The notes beneath the pieces are model-generated. The model was not told the DNA's origin, searched no databases, and saw only the letters and a list, made by a program, of their open reading frames with translations. Positions 56,015 to 64,000 of a stretch of DNA of 64,000 bases are shown here, piece by piece. How positions within the stretch are numbered: the first letter of the stretch is position 1; each line of letters starts with the position of its first letter. The stretch comes from Sphaerulina vaccinii. Its lineage: Eukaryota; Ascomycota; Dothideomycetes; Mycosphaerellales; Mycosphaerellaceae. The DNA is taken from assembly GCA_022570795.1 (NCBI GenBank), contig JAKUDP010000007.1, positions 1,116,001-1,180,000 on the forward strand. Reading direction: 5' to 3'. A program made the translations under genes and the position numbers.

Positions 56015-57327
56015 ATGGCTCCAACTGCGCTGGTCGAGCAACCGGCTGAGCTGCCTGTATTTCGCTACGATAACCCTTCCAAAGCTGTCTTTCCAGACGG
56101 TATCAAGACTTCTGGGCAAACAGTCCCGAACTACGATCAGCTCAAGTCGTATGAGGAGTTTCCTAAGGAGATTGTTGGCGAGACAGTATGGAAGCCAGAA
56201 GACTACCAGAACAACCCTGAGAGATGGGTCCACCGCTTCAGTGAAGAGGAAATTGTAGAAATCAGCAAGGCCGCAGACGACTTTCTCTCATCCGGGACCC
56301 CATTGACTGGTATCACCAAGGTACGTTCACATAACACAGCATTGAGTAAGTGAACGTGCTGACATATATGCTTCTAGGCCAAATTCCCCCTCCCAAACAT
56401 GTCCGCCTTCCTCGAACCCATGCGCAAAGAAATCCTCAACGGAAAAGGTTTCATCCTCTTCAAAGGCTTCCCAGTCCAACAATGGGGAAACCACAAAAGT
56501 GCAGTAGCATATATGGGGTTGGGCACATATCTCGGCTACTTCGTCTCACAAAACGGTCTAGGACACGTCCTAGGACACGTAAAAGTACGTTACCCCAGTC
56601 CTCATCTGTTCCCCTTCACATCCTAACACATCCTCTGTACCAGGACACAGGCGCCGACCCAACCCAAATCGACAAAGTCCGAATCTACCGCACAACAGCC
56701 CGCCAATTCTTCCACGCCGATGACTGCGATATCGTCGGCCTGCTCTGTATTGCCAAATCTCTCGAAGGTGGTGAAAGCGACATCGCTTCCGTCCACCACG
56801 TCTTCAATACTTTGCAGAAAGAACGTCCAGACGTTGTACGCACTCTCACGACACCTAATTGGTATTTCGACCGGAAAGGAGAAGTCTCTGTGGGTCAAGA
56901 ACAATATACCAAGCAACCGGTGTTCTATAAAGAGGTGGGCGATGATGGGAGAGTGTATTGTAAATGGGATCCTTATTATGTGAAATCGCTCTCGCGATTT
57001 TCGGATAAGGGGATTATTCCTGGATTGTCGCCTGAACAAGCTGAGGCAGCGCAGGTTTTGGAGGACACTTGCATGCGTCTGGCTCTACACATGATTCTGG
57101 ACATCGGCGACATACAATTCCTCTCCAATGCACATGTTTTGCATAGCAGGACAGCATATAAGGACTATCCAGCTCCTCATCCACGACGACACCTCATGCG
57201 GCTATGGCTTGCGACGCCAGAGGACGAGGGAGGCTGGAAATTACCGTTTGCGGACTCGAAGCATAAGAAGAGGGGAGGAGTGCAAGTGAATGATACGGTT
57301 CCTAGGGCGCCTATTGATGCTGAATGA
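56015..57327 (+). CDS. TauD/TfdA-family 2-oxoglutarate-dependent dioxygenase
   Basis: Three exons (56015-56320, 56378-56584, 56644-57327) give 398 residues. The Fe(II)-binding facial triad is visible as HxD in FFHADDCD and a distal His in HPRRHLMRLW, whose Arg would bind 2-oxoglutarate; GKGFILFKGFPV and NGLGHVLGHVKDTGADP are typical of the fungal group. Substrates in this group include taurine, sulfonates, alkyl sulfates and small carboxylates, so the substrate is open. Exon junctions are all in phase 0. It lies 8 kb from the biosynthetic cluster beyond housekeeping genes, so I do not assign it to the cluster. Confidence 0.87.
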
Positions 57328-59658
57328 GTAGAGAAGAGATAGATTTGAAAATTTAAAGAAGTCTTGCAGCAAACGACAGAACAGTTGAATGAAGAATCGT
57401 TGAAGCAAAAAAAACAAAACAATCGCACTACTGAGCCTGTTCTGACTCACGCCTCTAGCATATATAGTGCTAAGGTGGTAACCATTAGTGCAGAGGCTAT
57501 GTCAGACTGGCGACAGATTAAGCTGACGACTTACAGACTGCGTTCGCCATGTAGCGTACTATTGATAGTGGCGGAGTAGGCAGATTGTATGTATACCTCA
57601 ATGCGAAGCGGACGTGACGAAAGATCTTATGGATGATGATTGTTTGGTTGAGTATCGAGTAGTAGATGAGTTTTGGCACGTACGAAGAAGTATGAAGCAA
57701 AATGGCTGAGAACTCACTTGCCAAGGCGCTGAGCTCACAGTCAGACGTTGCTCGACTTTAGTGTGAGCTTCAGAGATACTTGCTAATCGTGGTCAGAGAG
57801 GATAGATCATTCAGACACTTTGGAAAGCAGCATCAGCAAGACGAGCGACTGACGGAAAGTAGCTTGAATGGTCATTGTTTGATTGTATATCGAATAGTAG
57901 ATGTAAAGTATCTCCGTTTCGTGCACACAAAAACCATACTCACACAGAGTTCTCTCTGGTGCCGCAGTCATCGACGTCTGGCCGGAGAGACGACCAGGTG
58001 CGGCTTGATATGCAGTGTTGCGAGTGAGGGTCAAGGCGGTTTCTTGAGCTGCTATTCAGAACGCAGGACAGACACTGTACGTCCACGAACTCCACATCAG
58101 AGGCCACGGTTCGAGGAGCTCTTCTTGCGAGCGCTCCTGCAGTCGGCTTGAGAATTGATCACGGAGCCCAGACAACGTGAGGTGGGCTTCCCAAGAAGAA
58201 GTGACACCTCGAGTAGGCCTAAGTCCCTGCAAGCTGGCGAGCTACCCGAGCGTAGTGGGTGAGATGCTCGACATCACCTGCATCGCCAGAGTACACACGG
58301 TCCTTGGAAGACATGCTTGGACAGACAACTTCAGATGTGCGGACAGGGCAGGGGCACCAGAAGCAGTGGCCTGAAAGTCCGAACGCTCGAAGATGAAGCA
58401 CACGGAACAGACCCACAGTCAGCGCGGAGCGTTGTGCGGGGGATGGTGTTGGCGGTACAGAGAACAGCGCGCGGCCAGTTGGCGTCGTCTTTCTGTGTCA
58501 GAGGCTGCGTCGATTGACGAGGAAACACAGACCCGAGCAGAAGTGAGGTCTGTCTGATAGGCGAGGGGAAGCGAGTATAGTTTGTTTTGCAGTGTCGTAT
58601 AGTTCTAAAGATGTCGAGGCGGAAGAGAGCCTGGATGGAAGGCACAGGCGGGAAGAGAGGTCGAAAGGGGAGGAGGCGACCGCCAAGGTGGGTTTGGACT
58701 GGCGTAGGAGGAGCTTGATGGACGCCATCTGTGCTGTTGCCGCGGACGATCCCGAAGGCCGGTCTCGAAACAGCTGGCAGACAAATGATGAAGCGGCGGT
58801 TTTCTGCTTCAGTACAAGTCGCTGATGTGGCCAGCGAGGACAGAGCGCAAAGACAAGCAGGACGGGCGTTGATGTCGATGAGACGGAGGCAAGTTTCTGT
58901 GGTGTCTGGCGAGGTGAGGCGAGTATAATTCATTTTTGAGATTTCGTATAGTCGCCAAGCACGAGACAGACAGACAGCCTGGGCTGCGGCGGTGAGCGGA
59001 CAGAAGGGATCTGCACAATAGTCAGCTTGAGTACATGAGATACACCTCCACAGTTGTCCTTACTTACCTCGATGGCTGTTGATGCGATTGATGTCGTGCG
59101 AGGATGAGTGGAGAGGCGCCAACGCGAGATGTTTGAGTCTTCGTCAAGAGGCGCGCACAGTGAGGTGCGAGGAGAGAGATGACAGGACGGTGGAAGTGAC
59201 TGCTCGTCGCAGGGGTTTAGAAAGCAGGTGGATATACAGGAGTCGGTTGAAGATTATACAGGTGACTTGATAGCTTGTTTCAGAGGAAGATCGAAGAGAG
59301 GGAGAGCCTGGTATATGTAGCTCGTAATGTTTGCTTCGTCGTCTTCTTGTCAAAGGAAAACGTACTGCTAGCAAAATGTTTGATCTGCACCATCCTTCTA
59401 TCATCACATGATGCTTGCCATATTCTACAGCACTGCCAAACGCCTTCTTTAGACCTCACCACGCTCCACGCGGGCGCGGTGGCTTTCCTCGTGTCTCATC
59501 CAATTGAACGTTTTGTTTGACCGGTAAGTACAGTCGGGTACAGCACAAGCATATCTCCGTTTCTTGTTGTACGCTGCTGGAGCAACCGTACCTGGCCCCT
59601 CCTCAACCCTTGGGTCGTATTGGTAATCGCGTGCGTGGTAGTCAGGGGAGATGGCATT
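57328..59658. other. Long non-coding stretch with degenerate repeats
   Basis: About 2.3 kb with no recognisable gene. Similar segments occur at 57634-57672 and 57865-57903 (around CATTGTTTG/TGATTGTTTGG and GTAGTAGATG), and at 58551-58602 and 58902-58952 (around GCGAGTATA and TCGTATAGT). The minus-strand frame of 200 codons at 58331-58933 is built across the second pair and is not a convincing protein. Confidence 0.5.
58551..58952 (+). repeat. Pair of degenerate direct repeats, about 351 bp apart
   Basis: Copies 58551-58602 and 58902-58952 share TGTCTG, GCGAGG, GCGAGTATA and TCGTATAGT in the same order with similar spacing. They may be promoter-like or remnants of an older duplication. Confidence 0.5.
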
Positions 59659-61122
59659 CTACTTGCACCTCTTCTCCACGATCTTGGCTCCGAACTCATC
59701 GTATTCGGCCTTTGACACCCACATCTGATGGAATGTTCCGAGACTACCGAGAACACTTCCTCCGATCCATGCGCCGTACTTTCTTTCCACGCCGCTACTG
59801 TTTGCAATCACTCTGACCTTGGGGTTGGGGAAGAGCGTAGCCAGATCCGCTTGTAATCGCTCCGGTAGCTTCTCGATCAGACTTCCAGCACCAGTCAGGA
59901 TAACGTTGTTCAATAGACCAGGCCGTTGATCCACATCGACGTTTTCGATAGCTTGTCGAACAGTCTGTGTGATGGTTTGCGTCTGTTGTGGTAGTGGGTG
60001 CTCGGCATCTGAGTATGCAGCCTTGTTGTCGAAGAGTCCTTCTGCGACCTTGAATCGTTCAAGGCCAAAGACTTGGTTCCACCCATCTGGCATCTCAAAC
60101 GGCTTAGGAGGGAGTTGCTTGACATGATCTGCGTTTGTCTGACCTCCTGCTCCAATCGGCTGATCGAGGCGTGCAGGTCCTGGCCATGTTTGTACGACGC
60201 TTTCCTTGAACGCTGTGAGGACACGCTCTTCTTCTAGACGGCGGTAGCTATCTGTCGGAGGCTTGTCAAACTTGACATATGTGGCATTGCTGGGTGCGCC
60301 GGCGTCGACGGGCAGCTTCGACTTGACCATGTAATGCGGTACGAGAGGGACGTTTTGTTGACTGTACATGAGGCGTATTTGGTCGTTGAGCCAGTTGCCT
60401 GCGAGTGGTGTCCTCTGGACGCTCTTTTTGAGAACCATGCCTTCGTGAAGTGCCGTGACTGAGGTGTTTTGATGTCCGATGTCCACGACTAACGCTGTCG
60501 CTTTTCCTTGTGAATATGCAGCCAGTCGTCCAGTCTTGTCCAGGAAGAATGCCGGCACACCCCACTGCTCCATGGCAATCTCTATCGTCTTTTCTCGCGC
60601 TTTAACAGGATTCCAGCCGGGTTCTGTGACGAGCAGAGGGTACTCTCCCAGCACCTTTTCTTGCTCTTCCATCTGCTCTACTGCCTCATCCATATTGACG
60701 TCTCCATTCTCGTCCTTGTTGCCGTCATTGAGCCCATTCTTCGCGGGCGATGTTTGTTTTTGGCCAGTCAATCTACTCGTGACAGCATATTCCCACAGAC
60801 TTGCAGCAGTGTCCCAGTCCTCGACCACTCCTTCAGCATCGTACGGGCTGACTATCTCGACTTCGGGTTTGGGAATGTGGATCGCGTTCTCGCCGAACAG
60901 TTTGTCGCCGGACGCTGCCTTGGCGTAGCTCGAAGGGACCTGTTCTCGTCAGTGCTGTGAATCCAGGCGATGGTGGGACTGCCATACCACTGATTTCGGC
61001 GTATCTTCTCCTGCAAAGCCGGCGCGTATACTGTGACTGCCTGGGTCTAACACCAGCGCGTTGATCTCGTCGCCAGCATATTCCGCCTGTACTGGCGCCT
61101 GTGTGGGAGGAAGTGTGGTCAT
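59659..61122 (-). CDS. ARP4: Actin-related protein 4
   Basis: Exon 1 (61122-60988) and exon 2 (60939-59659) give 471 residues; the splice rebuilds the conserved FAGEDTPKSVVPSSYA. Actin fold features: the phosphate-binding ALVLDPGSHSIRAGFAGED, PLLVTEPGWNPVKAREK, ALVVDIGHQNTSVTALHEG, and near the C-terminus NNVILTGAGSLIEKLPERL and WIGGSVLGSLGTFHQMWVSKAEYDE. The insert after SPYDAEG and the divergent sequence fit ARP4/BAF53, a nuclear subunit of the NuA4 acetyltransferase and the INO80 and SWR1 remodellers. The acidic insert NKDENGDVNMDEAVEQMEEQE (about residue 120) is typical of filamentous fungi. It is head-to-head with GUP1 across about 300 bp. Confidence 0.9.
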
Positions 61123-61420
61123 CTTGGAAGATGAGAGGGTTATTGCGCCGATGTGCGCTGTTCTGATACTGTGCACTCAATATGCTGCTGGACACTGTGA
61201 CAGGTATTGGCGATTCTGATAAGCTGCTATTCCTGTGATGAAGAGTATGATTTGGCGAGATTAATGGTTTGCGACAGCTGTCGAAGATGCAACGCGAACT
61301 GATCGCGAAGCTGTAGATGTCCACTATTTTAGCCCGATTGAGACTAGCCTTGATGACCATCTAGTTCAAGGAGACGCGGCCAACGAGTATATACAAGTCT
61401 TCTCTTCATTGCCTTCACCA

Positions 61421-63350
61421 TGAGACTACGAGATTTATACAAAGTCGAAACCCTCGACACACGCTTTGCGGGCTCAGGTCAAGCATTGCCCACTGCACAG
61501 CCGTCAAAATGGGCAAGTCGACAGTCCCCATTCGAAAGCAGCATACGTGGCTAACATACACCAGTGAGTGGTCGAAGCAGCATGTGTTAGTGGCATGCAA
61601 AGCTGAACAGATCGACAGGAACACTGCAGAGTACTACATCTACTATGCTGCCTTTCTCACAATCCCCGCCTTGATGTTCAAGAGCGTATATGATGTCTCA
61701 CAACCAAGCCATCCAGGCTACAAGAAATTGGAACCCCTACTCGAGCCAGGCTGGATTCCTGGACGAAAAGTGGACAATTCAGATTCACAGTACTCTGGTT
61801 TCCGGGAGAACGTCCCGTATATGGCACTTGTTCTCATTCTACATCCACTCTTAAGGAGAGCCTACGAAGCAATCACATCAAGTGGGAAGAATGCTGACAG
61901 TGGAAACGCTGCTCAAAAAGCAGATCTGCACTTGAACAACCGAATCACATATGACTTGTACTTTGCTGCAACCTTTATCATTGCACTACATGGCGTGTCT
62001 GCGATAAAGGTCTTTGCGATCCTCTACCTCAACTACCAAATCGCCACAGCACTGCCAAGGCAGTATGTGGCTGTCACGACATGGGTCTTCAATATTGGAA
62101 TACTCTTTGCCAATGAGCTTTGTCAAGGCTACAAGTTTGCGACCATCGCTGCTGTGACACTTCCTCCGACTGTCACAGGATCAGACCAGTCGTCGAAAGA
62201 GAACTGGGGAACACAGCTTGACAGCTATGGAGGTCTCATCCCACGTTGGGAGATCCTCTTTAATATCACAGTCCTGCGACTCATCGCGTTCAACTTTGAT
62301 CACTTGTGGATGCTAAATCGAAGAGCCAGCAGTCCCGTCGAGGTATGTCGCCCTCCTACTTTCCTTATGAACTTCGCCACTAATCACTCGCAGAAGAAAA
62401 ACCTCGATCCCGCTGCACTCTCCGAACGAGAACGGACCTCCATCGGCGCCAGACCCTCCGATTTCACCTTCCGGAACTATCTCGCCTATGTTCTCTACTC
62501 ACCCCTCTACCTCGCAGGTCCAATCATGAACTTCAACGACTACATCTCCCAATCGCGCTACCCAATGCCCACAACTTCCCGATCACGAATCATTCCCTAC
62601 GCCATTCGCTTCATGCTCTGCCTACTATGCATGGAACTCGTTCTACACTACCTCTACGCAGTCGCAATCTCAAAAAGCGATCCGGACTGGAACATCTATT
62701 CTCCTTTCCAATTGAGTATGTTGGGATACTTCAATCTGCACGTAATCTGGCTCAAACTGCTCCTACCTTGGCGTTTCTTCCGTCTCTGGTCTTTGATCGA
62801 TGGAATTGACCCTCCCGAGAACATGGTGCGCTGTATGTCTGACAACTACTCCGCGTTGGCTTTCTGGAGAGGTTGGCATCGCAGTTTCAATCGTTTCGTT
62901 GTACGATACATCTACATCCCACTTGGAGGCTCCGGCCAGGGCAAGGTCCGCGGCATACTCAACTTCCTTGCAGTCTTCACATTTGTGGCTCTTTGGCACG
63001 ACATTAACCTCAGACTGTTAATGTGGGGTTGGCTCATCACATTATTCGTTCTGCCGGAAGTGTTAGCTACGCTTGCTTTCCCTGCACGAAAATGGAAAGA
63101 TCGACCTACGGCATATCGCTGGCTTTGTGGATTAGGTGCTGTTGGGAACATCTTGATGATGATGGCCGCGAACCTCGTCGGCTTCGCAGTGGGTCTCGAT
63201 GGTTTGAAAGGTCTTGTTGACGGTATTGTTGGAAGTTGGGGCGGACGAGTCTTCTTACTGGGAGCAATGGCTACGTTGTTCGTCGGGGCTCAGGTCATGT
63301 TCGAAATAAGGGAGGCTGAGAAGAGGAGAGGAGTGAACATGAAGTGTTGA
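61421..63350 (+). CDS. GUP1: Membrane-bound O-acyltransferase GUP1
   Basis: The main frame (61509-63350) has the MBOAT family core: many membrane helices, GFRENVPYMALVLILHPLLRRAY, a MNFNDYISQSRYP loop, FWRGWHRSFNRFVVRYIYIPLGG and the catalytic His in FVALWHDI. GUP1 remodels GPI-anchor lipids in the ER and was first found in glycerol uptake. The true N-terminus appears to be an upstream exon beginning at 61421 (LYKVETLDTRF, a GUP1-type start), followed by an intron ending before NTAEYYIYYAAF; I could not fix its borders (donor perhaps near 61550, acceptor near 61605-61621). Positions 62343-62393 are a GTATGT...GCAG intron of 51 bp whose length is a multiple of three and which has no stop, so the unspliced frame stays open. 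Confidence 0.9.
62343..62393 (+). other. Probable phase-0 intron of 51 bp in GUP1
   Basis: GTATGT donor, CTAAT branch-like site and GCAG acceptor. Removing it joins SSPVE to KKNLDP, which reads better than the 17 extra residues. Because it is divisible by three without a stop, retention would still give a full-length protein. Confidence 0.7.
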
Positions 63351-64000
63351 GAATTGAGGCCGAAGTCGAGCACGCTGAGCTGACTGAGCAAACAGAGCAG
63401 AGCTCGACCTGTACAATATGCACCAATATACAAGTGGCAACCGAAGCCCACGACAAGCTATGGGCACCTTCATACGACACCATTCGGGTGCATCGAGCCC
63501 TAATGCTCTTCGGAATCTGCTGTGGTCATCACCGGGGTTTGACTTACTAAGCTCGAAGTCAATTGGCACTATACCGACAAGGTTTACCCAGCATGGCCTA
63601 GCGCACCTCGACTTGCGCATACTAACATTCACTAACGCGAGCATGTTTATCAGCTTTGCCTGCATGCATAACATTCTTGAAATCACGAGTCAAGGCTGGA
63701 CGTTCAGCTACCATGGTGTCGAACACCGGCGACGCGAATTCCTCATCTCTACAACATCAAGTCTCTAGAACATCAGTTGCCAAGACAGGATCATTGGCCG
63801 ACCACGAACAAGGTACTTGCCTTACGAATGCATCATATTCGGGCACCGAGCCTAACAAACATCCGCAGCATAATACACACCTCTAGCCTTGTCGAGAGAC
63901 ACGAATTGCCTCTCTTGCCCTACGTGTGACGGCAGCTCCGCACTGCAGCGAATACAGGCCACGAACAAGCCTCGTTTATACGGCAATGGCAATGGCAACG
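63351..64000. other. Right edge, no supported gene
   Basis: About 650 bp beyond GUP1. Open frames of up to 116 codons show no recognisable protein. The last bases form a short GGCAAT repeat. Confidence 0.5.

Noticed and set aside
56015..57327. TauD-like dioxygenase as a member of the PKS-NRPS cluster
   Set aside because: It is separated from the ABC transporter by about 8 kb that includes SDHAF3 and MTQ2, clear housekeeping genes.
58331..58933. Minus-strand open frame of 200 codons
   Set aside because: It crosses a degenerate direct repeat, so two parts of the product resemble each other, and the Pro/Ser/Arg-rich sequence has no folded or family features.

Overview
The window is a gene-dense piece of a filamentous ascomycete genome. 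The evidence is spliceosomal introns of about 48-120 bp with GTRNGT donors, CTRAC-type branch sites and YAG acceptors, fungal-type housekeeping genes on both strands, and a polyketide synthase/non-ribosomal peptide synthetase (PKS-NRPS) gene cluster. Pezizomycotina is well supported. A Dothideomycete is only my impression. Gene models were assembled by hand from reading frames and splice signals; the spliced exons stay in phase in every multi-exon model except the unresolved 5' end of GUP1, and one permease carries an apparent frameshift. I saw no tRNA, rRNA, CRISPR array or intact transposon.

Layout. 0.4-9 kb: a two-repeat ABM-type alpha/beta-barrel protein (-), a class II aldolase/adducin protein (+), an F-box-like fungal protein (+), an APC-superfamily permease (+, frameshifted near its 3' end) and a six-exon mitoferrin (-). 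9.5-21.8 kb: mitochondrial asparaginyl-tRNA synthetase SLM5 (-), a Vps4/spastin-class AAA ATPase (+), a small secreted protein (+), SYS1 (-), a complex I membrane subunit (+) and three lineage-type hypothetical proteins (+).

22.6-48.1 kb is a biosynthetic cluster. It holds a five-exon, 4008-residue PKS-NRPS (KS-AT-DH-cMeT-ER0-KR-ACP-C-A-T-R, -), and divergent from it a trans-acting enoyl reductase (+), a cytochrome P450 (+), a branched-chain aminotransferase (-), a CmcJ/AsaB-type oxygenase (+) and a full ABCB exporter (+). Expected logic: the PKS half with the trans-ER builds a C-methylated chain, the NRPS half couples an amino acid (possibly one linked to the BCAT), the terminal R-type domain releases the product, the P450 and oxygenase tailor it, and the ABC protein exports it. 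The R domain has Phe in place of the SDR catalytic Tyr, which favours non-reductive (Dieckmann, tetramic-acid) release. The KR nucleotide-binding glycines and one DH motif residue also deviate. No transcription factor was found inside the cluster.

48.1-50.3 kb has no gene. It contains a striking array of imperfect hairpins built from one inverted-repeat family, plus 38-bp and 57-bp tandem repeats and a diverged duplication. 50.3-64 kb returns to ordinary genes: a small membrane protein gene with an in-frame TAG (-), SDHAF3/ACN9 (-), MTQ2 (+), a large hypothetical protein (-), a TauD-type dioxygenase (+), a 2.3-kb non-coding stretch with degenerate repeats, ARP4 (-) and GUP1 (+).

The items most worth a second look are the cluster with its altered R and KR motifs, two near-identical introns within the trans-ER gene (introner-like), the hairpin array, and the two apparently broken reading frames.
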